Below are positions 26,439 to 34,977 of a stretch of 64,000 nucleotides of DNA, in pieces. Below the pieces are notes generated by a model. It was not told the DNA's origin, searched no databases, and worked only from the letters and a program-made list of their open reading frames with translations. The DNA lies in NCBI GenBank assembly GCA_002347965.1, contig DDYN01000041.1, positions 23,350 to 87,349 on the forward strand, written 5' to 3'. Position 1 is the stretch's first letter. Every line of letters starts with the position of its first letter. A program made the translations under genes and the position numbers. This DNA is from UBA2233 sp002347965 [NCBI: Nitrospirae bacterium UBA2233]. Lineage in GTDB: Bacteria > UBA2233.

Positions 26439-27087
26439 GGGCCACCTCCCAACCAATCAGCGCTGTCACGGATTTCTGAGGGACGAGCATAAAGCCTTCT
26501 GTCAACGCTACCCCTACTCGCCAGCCTTCGACCTTTTCGAGCAAAAGGGGCTGGTAGGAGAGCGGAAAGTCGCCGTAGCCCGGCGAATATCGCATCGTTC
26601 GGCCAAACCCGGCCCTTTTGGCCTCCGCCTCGATGCGTTCGTCTATCTTTCCGGCCATGTAATCGGCCATCCAGCCTCCGATCCTGTCGAGCAGGTAGGC
26701 GAGCGTCGGCTCGGCCTGGGTAAGCTCCTCAACCATTCGGTCTAGGCTGGGCCCGATCGTGGCCACGAGCGCGCTCACGAACTCCGCATGCTCTAGCACC
26801 TTGGCAAGCGAGAGGCTCTCCAAGGCGTCCTCCAGCCCAACCAGCCTGATACGCTCGCGATCCTTCGTCTCGATCGGGAACGTCCGGTAAATCCCCTTCC
26901 CCGCGATCAGCGTACAGGCGATGTCCACGGCCCTCTTAAGCTCGGCCTCCAGCTTTGAGTCGTGGAGATCCTCGAAACTCTTTGCCTTTGGAATGCGAAG
27001 CTCCCTTAGGATCGCCCGTTGCTCGATTTGAAAAGGCACGTTGGCCACCAAAAGCGGAGCCTTGCAGCTTAAAGGAAAACCTGGCAT
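26431..27087 (-). CDS. Stand-alone MetH activation-domain-like protein
   Basis: The 218-residue protein resembles the C-terminal reactivation domain of B12-dependent methionine synthase as a free protein. The hallmark is 'MRYSPGYGDFPLSYQP' (about residue 160), matching the RPSPGYPACPDH region that binds SAM in MetH, followed by 'ALTEGFMLVPQKSVTALIG'. The N-terminal half is helical. ATG 27087 gives the best N-terminus; the frame is open further upstream. In bacteria with split MetH or corrinoid-dependent methyltransferases such proteins are thought to reactivate oxidised cobalamin. It overlaps the M48 gene by 8 bases. No methionine synthase lies in the window. Confidence 0.7.
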   Translation of the reverse strand: MPGFPLSCKAPLLVANVPFQIEQRAILRELRIPKAKSFEDLHDSKLEAELKRAVDIACTLIAGKGIYRTFPIETKDRERIRLVGLEDALESLSLAKVLEHAEFVSALVATIGPSLDRMVEELTQAEPTLAYLLDRIGGWMADYMAGKIDERIEAEAKRAGFGRTMRYSPGYGDFPLSYQPLLLEKVEGWRVGVALTEGFMLVPQKSVTALIGWEVAHA

Positions 27088-27132
27088 AGTTAGGACACCG
27101 TAGGTATTATTTTTAACAAACCTTTTTGTGTC

Positions 27133-27140
27133 ATTATAAC
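27133..27140. promoter_or_regulatory. Overlapping -10 elements in a divergent control region
   Basis: TATAAT on the reverse strand (27138-27133) lies about 45 bases upstream of the MetH-like gene. On the forward strand TATAAC (27135-27140) overlaps it, only 4 bases from the cytochrome ATG. No clear -35 box accompanies either, so the reverse one is the more likely promoter. Confidence 0.3.
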
Positions 27141-27143
27141 CCG

Positions 27144-27482
27144 ATGCAATGCCAAAAAGCAGCAGCAAGGGCGTTCCTTTGCTTTCTATTGTCCGGCCTG
27201 ATTTTGGCCCAGCACGGACGCTCGGACTGCTTGAGATGCCACGCCGCGGCGGCGTTCCCGCCCCACCATCCGGCTGCTACCGTCAACAAAGAAAGGCTCG
27301 ATCGCTACCTTGCGTTCACGAAGGCCGCAAACAGCGCTCCCAGGCTTGAAGCCGGCTCCAAAATCGGCTGCACCACCTGCCATGCCGACCATACAAAGGG
27401 GGAACCCCAGTTCGAAGGCGGCCTTGCCTATCCAGAGAAAACACTCGAAGAAGGCTGCAGAGCGTGCCATTTTTTCTCCTAG
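27144..27482 (+). CDS. Small triheme c-type cytochrome
   Basis: The 112-residue protein starts with a signal peptide (about residues 1-22, hydrophobic core 'AFLCFLLSGLILAQ'). It contains three haem-attachment motifs, CLRCH (about 29), CTTCH (about 80) and CRACH (about 105), plus extra histidines that could be distal ligands. It should be a periplasmic electron carrier matured by the Ccm or Ccs system. The ATG at 27144 is chosen because an upstream ATG (27126) would precede the promoter-like sequence. Its end overlaps the next cytochrome gene by 19 bases. The partner is unknown. Confidence 0.8.
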   Translation: MQCQKAAARAFLCFLLSGLILAQHGRSDCLRCHAAAAFPPHHPAATVNKERLDRYLAFTKAANSAPRLEAGSKIGCTTCHADHTKGEPQFEGGLAYPEKTLEEGCRACHFFS

Positions 27483-28492
27483 CCCTCGCGTTTTTTGCCG
27501 TCCTGTCCGGAGGATGCGCCTCTTCCCAAAAAAAATCGAGCCCATTGGCCTACCCGAACCCATGGATCCAATCGCTCGTCCAAACCGCCAAAGAGCCCGG
27601 ACGATCGCTCTTGCAAGCCGGCTATGAAGCCTTCGCCAGCCCTCCCCAATCGGGCGGGCTAGGGTGTATCCATTGCCATTCGCTCGCGAGCGGGGAATAC
27701 TTCCGGGTAATACCAAGGGACCGAACGCTTCCGCCGCTGCTGGTTCCAACCCTCTACAGCGCCTATGCGCACCTTCCAGGGTATGTTTATAATAAGCCCA
27801 TGAACCTAGAAATGGCCGTCCAAGCCTGCATGAAACGTCACTCATCCTACCTTCCGACCGAAAAGCCGCGGGTCATGGAACCCCTTCTGTACTTCATCCA
27901 GGCGCTCTCTTCGGGCCAAAGGATCGCGACCGAAGGCGGCAAGCTTCCTTGCTTAGGCTGCCATGGCCCAAGGTACGCCGCCCCCTTGAAGCCAGGGAAC
28001 AAGCCCCGCTCGACGCTTCATGCCATACCCAGGCGCTGGGTCAGCCAAAGGCCAAAAAACTGCCAAGCCTGCCACCTCCACCCGTGGAAGCTAGGCGGGC
28101 TGACCTCTTTGGGGTTTGCCGTCGCGACGAACCCCGGCCTGAACATTCCACGCGCGGAGGAGGCGATGGCGGCGACGTTGAGAGTAGGGACACGTCTGTT
28201 CCGTAGAAAGAGCCCCAAGAGCAAAACAAGCTGTGCCGCTTGCCATCCATCCGACCCGCTTCGGCCATTTTGGAGGGCTTATCGGCCAAAAGACCTTGCC
28301 TTCGCCAAGACCAGGACGCCCATCGGCCCAAACGGGGAGGTACTCACGCTAGGAAAACGCATCCTTCTTTGCGTCCACCGCCGCTTGGGGGGCGACCAAA
28401 CGTACACAACGCCCCGGGCGCTGCTTGCCCTCGAGGCGTTCGTGGCCTCCTTAGCGACGGGGCGCGAGTTTCGTTCAGGTGCCGCCTTATAG
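27464..28492 (+). CDS. Tetraheme c-type cytochrome lipoprotein
   Basis: The 342-residue protein has a lipoprotein signal ('VLSGGC', lipobox cysteine near residue 18). Four CxxCH motifs follow: CIHCH (about 68), CLGCH (about 163), CQACH (about 197) and CAACH (about 258). Around residue 122, 'ACMKRH' within a SoxA/TsdA-like cytochrome context suggests that the first domain is related to thiosulfate-oxidising dihaem cytochromes; this is inference. The GTG start overlaps the triheme gene, so both are made together. Membrane anchoring plus a soluble partner suggests a short periplasmic electron chain. Confidence 0.75.
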   Translation: MPFFLLALAFFAVLSGGCASSQKKSSPLAYPNPWIQSLVQTAKEPGRSLLQAGYEAFASPPQSGGLGCIHCHSLASGEYFRVIPRDRTLPPLLVPTLYSAYAHLPGYVYNKPMNLEMAVQACMKRHSSYLPTEKPRVMEPLLYFIQALSSGQRIATEGGKLPCLGCHGPRYAAPLKPGNKPRSTLHAIPRRWVSQRPKNCQACHLHPWKLGGLTSLGFAVATNPGLNIPRAEEAMAATLRVGTRLFRRKSPKSKTSCAACHPSDPLRPFWRAYRPKDLAFAKTRTPIGPNGEVLTLGKRILLCVHRRLGGDQTYTTPRALLALEAFVASLATGREFRSGAAL

Positions 28493-28520
28493 TTCAGATG
28501 ACCAGATTTGGAGAATCCCC

Positions 28521-29555
28521 ATGGAGTTTTCTTCGTTCAAATCCCATTCAAGGTTCCTCGACCCACGAAGAAACTTCGCGCAGAGCGAAGTCCCCAGCGA
28601 AATCAGGGTTGACCCGATAACCCAAAGGACTTCGCGGGTCTGCCATTTTAGCCTGCCGGGCATTCCTCCGTTCGACTGGGAGAACCTCAAGAGTCCAGCA
28701 AAGAAGGGCTTCTGCCCTTTCTGCCCCGACACGATCGAGAGCGTAACCCCGAAGTTTCCCCCCGACGTCATTCCCGAAGGGAGGCTCTTCGAAGGCGAGG
28801 CGACGCTCATGCCAAATTTAATGCCCTACGACGAGCATTCCGCCGTCTGCGTCCTGACGAAGGCCCACGTTGTGCCCATCGAAGAGCTTCTTTCTTCCAC
28901 GATAAAATCCGGGTTTTTGCTCTGCGCGCGCTATCTCAAGGCCGTTCGGGAGATATCACCAACCCAAGAGCCGCTCTACGGCACGCTGCACATGAACTTC
29001 ATGCCGCCCTCGGGAGGAAGCCTCATCCACCCGCACATGCAAACCTTCGCCACCCGCTTCCCCGGAAACCTCCACAGGCTCTACCTCGAAAAGACCAAAG
29101 AGTACGCCCGCGATGGTCAAAAGAACGCGTTTAAGGATATGATCGAGGCCGAGAGGCAAAACGGCGCGCGCTACATGGGCCAACTCTCCAAGGTTCACGC
29201 GCTCACGAGCTTTGCTTCTTTTGGCCTCTTGGGCGATATTTTGTTTGTTGCCGAGGATGTCCGCGACTGGTTCGAGGATGGCGTCTCCCAGCTCGGGTAT
29301 CTGGCTACGCTTGTTTCCCGCACGCTTAAGTTTTTCGCCGATTTGAACCTGATCAGTTTCAACCTCGCGTTGTTTTCGGGGGCGCCGAAGGATGGAGGCT
29401 TTACGAGCTTTGCGCTGCTCACCCCAAGGCTCTTCATCGATCCCAGGGTTTTGGCGCCGGACGTCTCCGCGTTGCGCTTCTTGTACGACGAGCCCTTCAG
29501 CGTGGTGTACCCGGAAGACATCGCAGAAAAGCTAAAACCATACCTCAAGCTCTAA
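28521..29555 (+). CDS. GalT/HIT-superfamily protein
   Basis: The 344-residue protein resembles galactose-1-phosphate uridylyltransferase-like members of the HIT superfamily. It has a zinc-type pair 'GFCPFCPDTIE' (about 67), conserved 'MPYDEHSAVCVLTKAHVVP' region (about 105-125), and the histidine triad core 'SLIHPHMQTFAT' (about 175), in which HPHxQ supplies the nucleophilic histidine. ATG 28521 is preceded by GGAG; an ATG at 28479 would overlap the cytochrome. GalT, ADP-glucose phosphorylase or another nucleotidyl-sugar transferase are all possible, since no other galactose gene is near. Confidence 0.7.
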   Translation: MEFSSFKSHSRFLDPRRNFAQSEVPSEIRVDPITQRTSRVCHFSLPGIPPFDWENLKSPAKKGFCPFCPDTIESVTPKFPPDVIPEGRLFEGEATLMPNLMPYDEHSAVCVLTKAHVVPIEELLSSTIKSGFLLCARYLKAVREISPTQEPLYGTLHMNFMPPSGGSLIHPHMQTFATRFPGNLHRLYLEKTKEYARDGQKNAFKDMIEAERQNGARYMGQLSKVHALTSFASFGLLGDILFVAEDVRDWFEDGVSQLGYLATLVSRTLKFFADLNLISFNLALFSGAPKDGGFTSFALLTPRLFIDPRVLAPDVSALRFLYDEPFSVVYPEDIAEKLKPYLKL

Positions 29556-29566
29556 AAGGAGAAGCC

Positions 29567-30268
29567 GTGCGTTTTTTGGTGTTGAGCGACATCCACGGCA
29601 GGCTGGAATACATGAAGGACATAGACGAGGAGGTTCGCCGCTCGGACTGCGTCATCCTGGCAGGCGACCTGACCCGAAAGGGCAACGGGGCCGGTCTTGC
29701 CGAGCTTGCAGGCGGCCTACGCAGGCCTGGACTCGAGATTGTTGGCGTGCTCGGCAACCTTGACCTTCCCTCGCTTGCAAAGGAATTGGAAGCGCTCGGG
29801 ATCTTCAACCTGGAAACTTCGGGCAGGCTTGTGCGTGGAATCGCGTTCAGCGGGGTCGGCGGCTCCAACCCCACCCCGTTATTCACTCCTTACGAGCGCG
29901 AAGAAGACGAAATCCGAGCGGCGCTCGTTGAGGGGGCGCAAAGCCTCAAAGGGGCAAGGCCGTGGGTTGTCGTTTCCCATACGCCCCCGTTAGATTCGGG
30001 CTTGGATAAAACATTTTTTGGCCTTAATGCGGGGAGCAAGGCACTAAGGGAGTTTCTTTTGGAGCGGGGCCCGGATGTCTGCGTATGCGGGCATATCCAT
30101 GAGGCGCTTGGAACCGCACGCCTGGGCACTACCCTTATCGTAAACCCGGGCCCTTTCCAGTCCGGCCACTACGCGATCCTCGTCTACGAAAACGACCAAT
30201 GGCATGCCGAGCTGAAGAGCGCGCCAACAAGCAAAAATGGAACCGCGCCAACCCTCGGAAGATCTTGA
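29567..30268 (+). CDS. Calcineurin-like metallophosphoesterase
   Basis: The 233-residue protein has the five metallophosphoesterase blocks: 'LVLSDIHGRLEYM' (residue 3), 'VILAGDLTRKG' (29), 'GNLD' (64), 'VVSHTPP' (132) and 'CGHIHEALG' (172). A GTG start at 29567 follows AAAGGAGAAG. It starts 11 bases after the HIT-family gene. Substrates in this family range from cyclic nucleotides to phosphoproteins, and sequence alone does not decide. The rho promoter -35 box overlaps its last codons. Confidence 0.85.
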   Translation: MRFLVLSDIHGRLEYMKDIDEEVRRSDCVILAGDLTRKGNGAGLAELAGGLRRPGLEIVGVLGNLDLPSLAKELEALGIFNLETSGRLVRGIAFSGVGGSNPTPLFTPYEREEDEIRAALVEGAQSLKGARPWVVVSHTPPLDSGLDKTFFGLNAGSKALREFLLERGPDVCVCGHIHEALGTARLGTTLIVNPGPFQSGHYAILVYENDQWHAELKSAPTSKNGTAPTLGRS

Positions 30269-30292
30269 CAAAAGCCGAACGTAGGGTATACT
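30265..30292 (+). promoter_or_regulatory. Strong sigma-70-like promoter for rho
   Basis: A perfect TTGACA (30265-30270) and TATACT (30287-30292) are 16 bases apart. The -35 box overlaps the end of the preceding gene. Confidence 0.65.
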
Positions 30293-30566
30293 ACAATAAG
30301 CTTCTCAAAGCGACGATCTTGTATAGAACGCCCTGGTTACGCCCTAGCGGCATTTCATAGACTATTTTTCCCCCTAATTACACCTGGAAGGAACCGCTTT
30401 TCCGTCCTAAACGCTATTTTGGATGCCCAAGGGGCTTTAGACGAGGCGTGAAGGTGGGCACGCTTTGTCGGCACGCCCAGCGATCGCCGCCCGCCCTGGA
30501 CCACAAAGCCCCCAAAATCACTCAAGAAGTTCTATTTTTTCAACCAAATCCCAAGGCAGGAGGACT
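30293..30566 (+). promoter_or_regulatory. Long untranslated leader of rho
   Basis: About 270 bases separate the promoter from the rho start. The leader contains C-rich stretches without a clear stable hairpin, for example around 30367-30400 and 30475-30515. In E. coli the rho gene represses itself by Rho-dependent attenuation in its leader, so a rut-like role is reasonable here but not shown. The frame open from 30465 to rho lacks a good start and is not taken as coding. Confidence 0.4.
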
Positions 30567-31814
30567 ATGAACCTCAAAGAACTAAAAACCAAATCCATAG
30601 CCGACCTTACCAAGATGGGGCGCGAGCTCAGCATCGAGGGGGTTGCCTCGCTAAGACGCCAAGAGCTCATCTTTTCAATCCTCCAAGCAATCGCGGAGCA
30701 AAACGGCTCGATCTACGGGGAGGGCGTCCTTGAGATTCTTTCTGACGGGTTTGGCTTTCTAAGGGCGCCTGATTACAACTATCTTCCAGGGCCAGACGAC
30801 ATCTATGTTTCCCCCTCTCAAATCCGGCGGTTCAACTTGAAGACGGGCGACACGGTTGCCGGTCAAATCCGGCCTCCAAAGGAAGGCGAACGCTATTTTG
30901 CCCTCCTGAAGGTCGAGACGATCAACTTCGAACATCCCGACGCCGCGAGAGACAAGGTGCTGTTCGACAACCTGACTCCCATCTATCCGATACAAAAGTT
31001 TGAGCTCGTAACCTCCCCAAACAACTCTTGCACGCGCATCATGGACCTGTTCACCCCCATAGGCAAAGGCCAGAGGGCCCTCATCGTAGCAGCACCCAGA
31101 ACGGGCAAAACCGTGTTACTTCAAAACATCGCGAGCGCCATCAACGCTAACCATCCGGAAGCCATCCTGATCGTGCTTTTGATCGACGAACGGCCCGAAG
31201 AGGTGACGGACATGCAACGAACGGTCCGGGGCGAGGTGATTTCTTCGACGTTCGACGAGCCGGCGACACGCCACGTCCAGGTATCCGAGATAGTGCTCGA
31301 AAAGGCCAAACGCTTGGTTGAGCACAACCACGACGTCGTCATTCTGCTGGATTCCATCACCCGGCTTGCCCGCGCCTACAACACCGTCGTCCCGCCGTCC
31401 GGCAAGGTTCTTTCGGGCGGCGTGGACTCGAACGCGCTGCATAAGCCCAAGCGTTTCTTCGGGGCGGCAAGGAAGATCGAAGGCGGGGGCTCCTTGTCGA
31501 TCATCGCCACGGCGCTGATCGACACGGGATCCCGCATGGACGACGTCATTTTCGAGGAGTTCAAGGGCACTGGCAACCTAGAGATCGTCCTCGACAGGAA
31601 GCTTTCAGACAGGCGGGTCTTCCCGGCGATCGATTTGAACAAATCGGGCACGCGGCACGAAGAGCTCCTGTTGGAGCCGGACGTTCTTCACCGGGTCTGG
31701 CTTTTGAGAAAAATCGTGAGCCCGCTCTCGAGCATCGACGCGATGGAGTTCCTGCTCGACAAAATGTCTGGAACAAACTCCAACAGGGACTTTCTAGATT
31801 CGATGAACCAGTAA
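30567..31814 (+). CDS. rho: Transcription termination factor Rho
   Basis: Rho is the hexameric RNA helicase that terminates untranslated transcripts. The 415-residue protein has the N-terminal helical domain ('[16 protein letters not shown]'), the cold-shock-like RNA-binding domain with '[20 protein letters not shown]' region (about 53-75), Walker A '[12 protein letters not shown]' (about 178), Walker B '[14 protein letters not shown]' region, and '[12 protein letters not shown]'. AGGAGG (30557-30562) fixes the ATG at 30567. Length is close to the E. coli 419. Confidence 0.97.
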   Translation: MNLKELKTKSIADLTKMGRELSIEGVASLRRQELIFSILQAIAEQNGSIYGEGVLEILSDGFGFLRAPDYNYLPGPDDIYVSPSQIRRFNLKTGDTVAGQIRPPKEGERYFALLKVETINFEHPDAARDKVLFDNLTPIYPIQKFELVTSPNNSCTRIMDLFTPIGKGQRALIVAAPRTGKTVLLQNIASAINANHPEAILIVLLIDERPEEVTDMQRTVRGEVISSTFDEPATRHVQVSEIVLEKAKRLVEHNHDVVILLDSITRLARAYNTVVPPSGKVLSGGVDSNALHKPKRFFGAARKIEGGGSLSIIATALIDTGSRMDDVIFEEFKGTGNLEIVLDRKLSDRRVFPAIDLNKSGTRHEELLLEPDVLHRVWLLRKIVSPLSSIDAMEFLLDKMSGTNSNRDFLDSMNQ

Positions 31815-31901
31815 GGCCATTCTGTCCCTCTTTTTCTCCCATTTGACTATTATTTACAATAGCGTTTGGTTTTTTTTCAAACCCCTTAAGCCAGCGTCAG
31901 C

Positions 31902-31937
31902 TTGACAAAGATATTTTTTGTATGCCAGTATTATAAA
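31902..31937 (+). promoter_or_regulatory. Probable promoter region for citrate synthase
   Basis: A perfect TTGACA at 31902-31907 is followed by an AT-rich stretch with TATTAT/TATAAA at 31929-31937, a spacing (21 or more) longer than ideal. A further TATACA lies at 31943-31948. The region is likely to hold the gltA promoter, but the exact -10 box is uncertain. Confidence 0.35.
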
Positions 31938-31981
31938 TGCAGTATACAGGCATATTCACCCAAACCTAAAAGGAGTTCGCC

Positions 31982-33346
31982 ATGAAGCTCAAGGAAATCT
32001 TGGCTCAAAAGGTCGAGCGCTGGCGTAAAGAAATCGCCGAGCTCAAGAAAGAGTACGGCGATACACCCATCCAGGAGATCTCGGTCGAGAGGGTTTTGGG
32101 GGGCATGCGAGATTTAAAGACGCTCGTTTGCGAAACCTCGTACTTAGACCCAATGTCGGGGATCCGCTTTCGGGGGCTGACGATCGCGGAAACGCTCGCA
32201 CGCCTCCCAAAGAGGCCGGGCAACGAGTACGCCTCTCCCTTGGGCTTCTGGCATCTTTTGCTGACGGGAGAGGTACCGACGCTGGCCGAGGTTGAGGAGC
32301 TCGAGGCGGAGTTTCGCGAGCGTGAGCCCCTGCCCCGTTACGTCTACCACATGTTAAGGGATATCCCGATAGATGTCCACCCGATGGCCCAGCTCGCGGG
32401 CGCTATCCTGTCACTCCAAAGAGACTCGCTCTTTGCTAAAAAACACGAGGAAGGCATTCCCAAGGATCAGTACTGGGAGTACTTCTTTGAAGACTCGATG
32501 AACCTCATGGCCAAACTCCCGACCATAGCGGCCAACATCTACCGGCGATGCTACAAGGGGGACACGTATCCCGACCCGGACCCCAAAGAAGACTGGGCCG
32601 GCCAGTTCGCCCATTTAATGGGGGTGGACAGCCCTGCATACAAAGAGCTGATGCGATTGTTCTTGATCCTCCATTCCGACCATGAATCGGGTAACATTTC
32701 CGCCCATACGGGCCATCTGGTGAGCTCCGGACTGGCAGACGTTTACTACAGCACGGGCGCGATGGTTTGCGGCTTGGCAGGACCCCTGCACGGCCTGGCC
32801 AACGAAGAGTGCCTCAAGTGGATACTCAAAATGATGGAGCACTACGGCGGAACCCCGACGCACGAGCAGATCGAAGAGTACGCCTGGGAAACGCTAAACT
32901 CCGGCCAAGTGGTCCCCGGCTTCGGTCATGCCGTCTTGAGGGTCGTCGACCCTCGCTACACGGCTCAAAGGGAGTTCGCCCTTAACCACCTGCCGGACGA
33001 CCCTATCTTCAAGACTGTGAGCGCCATGCTCGATGTCGTCCCCGAGGTCCTTCAAAAGCAAGGCAAGGCCAAGAACCCATGGCCAAACGTGGATGCCCAC
33101 TCGGGCTGCCTCCAGTACCATTTCGGCGTGAAGGAGTTCAGCTTCTACACCGTCCTGTTCGCCGTCTCCAGGGCAATCGGCGTGACAGCAGAGCTCGTCT
33201 ACGACCGTGCCGTCGGGTTCCCGATCGAGCGGCCTAAGTCCCTCACGGTCGACATGCTAAGGGACCTGGCAAGGGAGGTTAAAAGCAAAACAGAAGCGGA
33301 GAAAAGGCCCTCGATGGGGGTGATCAAGGGCGGAGGCTCCGAATAA
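31982..33346 (+). CDS. gltA: Citrate synthase, mitochondrial (eukaryotic-like) type
   Basis: This enzyme condenses oxaloacetate and acetyl-CoA at the entry of the TCA cycle. At 454 residues it is the long type. It carries the mitochondrial-type active-site blocks: 'LHSDHESGNISAHTGHL' (first catalytic His), 'GLAGPLHGLANEECL' (second His) and 'PNVDAHSGCLQ' (catalytic Asp), with 'DRAVGFPIERPKS' near the end. Geobacter species use a eukaryotic-like citrate synthase of this kind. AAAGGAG precedes the ATG. The gene stands alone with its own promoter region and terminator. Confidence 0.93.
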   Translation: MKLKEILAQKVERWRKEIAELKKEYGDTPIQEISVERVLGGMRDLKTLVCETSYLDPMSGIRFRGLTIAETLARLPKRPGNEYASPLGFWHLLLTGEVPTLAEVEELEAEFREREPLPRYVYHMLRDIPIDVHPMAQLAGAILSLQRDSLFAKKHEEGIPKDQYWEYFFEDSMNLMAKLPTIAANIYRRCYKGDTYPDPDPKEDWAGQFAHLMGVDSPAYKELMRLFLILHSDHESGNISAHTGHLVSSGLADVYYSTGAMVCGLAGPLHGLANEECLKWILKMMEHYGGTPTHEQIEEYAWETLNSGQVVPGFGHAVLRVVDPRYTAQREFALNHLPDDPIFKTVSAMLDVVPEVLQKQGKAKNPWPNVDAHSGCLQYHFGVKEFSFYTVLFAVSRAIGVTAELVYDRAVGFPIERPKSLTVDMLRDLAREVKSKTEAEKRPSMGVIKGGGSE

Positions 33347-33367
33347 CACCGCCGCCTTTCCTCCTAC

Positions 33368-33397
33368 ACCCGGGTCTAAGGCCCGGGTTTTTTTTTT
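33368..33397 (+). terminator. Intrinsic terminator after citrate synthase
   Basis: A 7-base-pair stem ACCCGGG/CCCGGGT (33368-33374 with 33382-33388) and a seven-base loop are followed by ten Ts (33388-33397), about 20 bases after the gltA stop. Confidence 0.88.
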
Positions 33398-33449
33398 GCC
33401 AGAAGGCTGGTAATCTACATGGAGACGGCTACGAACAATCGAGGGTTGA

Positions 33450-34811
33450 ATGCAGGTGAACGGCAAACGGAATCAACGGGAGTTTTATACGCAGCTTGCC
33501 TTTGCCAAGGCGGGTCATGCCACGCCTGAAATGCGCCGCGTTGCCGAAATAGAGGGCCTAACGCCCGAGTTCATACTCCAGGAGCTTGCAAATGGAAGGC
33601 TGATCATTCCGGCCAACATCCGTCACCGTTCGCTAGACCCGATAGGCGTCGGCATCGCGCTCGCTTGCAAGGTGAACGCCAACATCGGGGCATCTGGCGT
33701 TTGCTCGGAACTAGAAGACGAGCTTAAAAAACTGGAAGCCTGCAGGCGATTTGGCGCGGACACGGTCATGGACTTGACGACGGACAAAGACGTCCGCAGG
33801 GCGCGAGAAATCCGTAAGGCCATCCTCGAATGTTCGCCCCTGCCTGTAGGCACCGTCCCCATCTACGAAGCGCTTATCCGGGCTCATGGAAGGCCCGAGA
33901 ACCTCTCGATCGAGCTCTTTTTGGACGTCATCGCCGAGCAGGCCGAAGAAGGGGTGGATTACTTCACGATCCATGCGGGGCTTCTTCGAGAGCACCTGCC
34001 GCTTACGGCCGGTCGTATCACGGGGATCGTGTCTCGCGGGGGGGGGATCATGGCCGCCTGGATGGCCGCCCAAAGAAAGCAGAGCTTTCTCTACGAGCAT
34101 TTCGGCAGGATCCTCGAGGTAATGCGAAGGTTCGACGTCAGCATATCCTTGGGGGACGCCTTAAGGCCAGGCTCAATCCACGATGCCACCGACAAGGCCC
34201 AGTTAGCCGAGCTGAAGACGTTGGGCGAGCTGGCCACGGTCGCGCAGGGCCAAGACGTCCAGGTGATGATCGAGGGCCCAGGGCACGTTCCATTGGACCA
34301 AATCAAGTTCAACATGGAAATCGAGAGGGAGCTTTGCCACGATGCCCCGTTCTACGTGCTCGGACCTTTGACGACGGACATCGCGGCAGGGTACGATCAC
34401 ATCGCGGGAGCGATCGGGGCCGCTATGGCCGGCATTTACGGGGCGAGCTTGCTTTGCTACGTCACACCGAAGGAACACCTTGGGCTTCCTTTTTTGGAAG
34501 ACGTCAAGCAAGGGCTGATTGCGTTCAAGATCGCCGCCCACAGCGTCAACGTCGCCAAGAAACGCAAAGGGGCGCACAAGAGGGACGAAGCGATGGCCCG
34601 CGCGCGCTTTCGCTTTGACTGGGAGGAGCAGTTTTCGCTCGCACTCGACCCGGAAACCGCCCGCGCCTACCACGACGAAACGCTGGCCGACGAGGAGTAC
34701 AAGAAGGCACGCTTCTGCTCGATGTGCGGGCCTGGCTTCTGCCCGATGGCCCTAAGCCAGGACTTGAGGGCCGACGAAACAAACGTAAACAGTGGCCAAA
34801 CCCCATCCTAG
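33450..34811 (+). CDS. thiC: Phosphomethylpyrimidine synthase
   Basis: ThiC is a radical SAM enzyme that rearranges aminoimidazole ribotide to the HMP-phosphate moiety of thiamine. The 453-residue protein carries the family blocks 'VNANIGAS', '[10 protein letters not shown]', '[11 protein letters not shown]', '[16 protein letters not shown]', '[13 protein letters not shown]' and the C-terminal cluster motif CSMCGPGFC (CxxCx4C). It lacks the N-terminal extension of the E. coli enzyme. Only 52 bases separate it from the gltA terminator. This leaves no room for a TPP riboswitch, so thiamine control by that route seems absent here. GAGGG precedes the ATG. Confidence 0.96.
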   Translation: MQVNGKRNQREFYTQLAFAKAGHATPEMRRVAEIEGLTPEFILQELANGRLIIPANIRHRSLDPIGVGIALACKVNANIGASGVCSELEDELKKLEACRRFGADTVMDLTTDKDVRRAREIRKAILECSPLPVGTVPIYEALIRAHGRPENLSIELFLDVIAEQAEEGVDYFTIHAGLLREHLPLTAGRITGIVSRGGGIMAAWMAAQRKQSFLYEHFGRILEVMRRFDVSISLGDALRPGSIHDATDKAQLAELKTLGELATVAQGQDVQVMIEGPGHVPLDQIKFNMEIERELCHDAPFYVLGPLTTDIAAGYDHIAGAIGAAMAGIYGASLLCYVTPKEHLGLPFLEDVKQGLIAFKIAAHSVNVAKKRKGAHKRDEAMARARFRFDWEEQFSLALDPETARAYHDETLADEEYKKARFCSMCGPGFCPMALSQDLRADETNVNSGQTPS

Positions 34812-34821
34812 CGTGTAGAAT
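34793..34821 (+). promoter_or_regulatory. Probable promoter of tRNA-Ala
   Basis: TGGCCA (34793-34798) and TAGAAT (34816-34821) are 17 bases apart, with the start expected about 22 bases before the tRNA. The -35 box lies in the last codons of thiC. Confidence 0.4.
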
Positions 34822-34851
34822 ACTCTTTTCAAAAAGCTCATACCTAAGAAG

Positions 34852-34927
34852 GGGGCTGTAGCTCAGTTGGGAGAGCGCCGCATTCGCATTGCGGAGGTCG
34901 GGGGTTCGACTCCCCTCAGCTCCACCA
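34852..34927 (+). tRNA. tRNA-Ala (anticodon CGC)
   Basis: A complete cloverleaf of 76 bases: acceptor GGGGCTG/CAGCTCC, D arm GCTC/GAGC, anticodon stem CCGCA/TGCGG around loop TTCGCAT (anticodon CGC, reading GCG), T arm GGGGG/CCCCT with loop TTCGACT. The 3' CCA is encoded. The gene lies between thiC and the menA-like gene on the same strand. Confidence 0.97.
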
Positions 34928-34977
34928 GGCCCCATTGCAGAATCGATTTGAAAACCAATCGGCGGCGTACGTTTGCA

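Noticed and set aside
31841-31882. Rho-independent terminator after rho
   Set aside because: CTATT/AATAG and GTTTG/CAAAC pairs are short and AT-rich with no proper stem followed by a T-run.
33398-33449. TPP riboswitch upstream of thiC
   Set aside because: Only 52 bases lie between the gltA terminator and thiC, too short for the aptamer, and the conserved CTGAGA box is absent.
34867-34977. N-terminal extension of the menA-like protein
   Set aside because: It would be translated from within tRNA-Ala; the protein family starts at ATG 34978.
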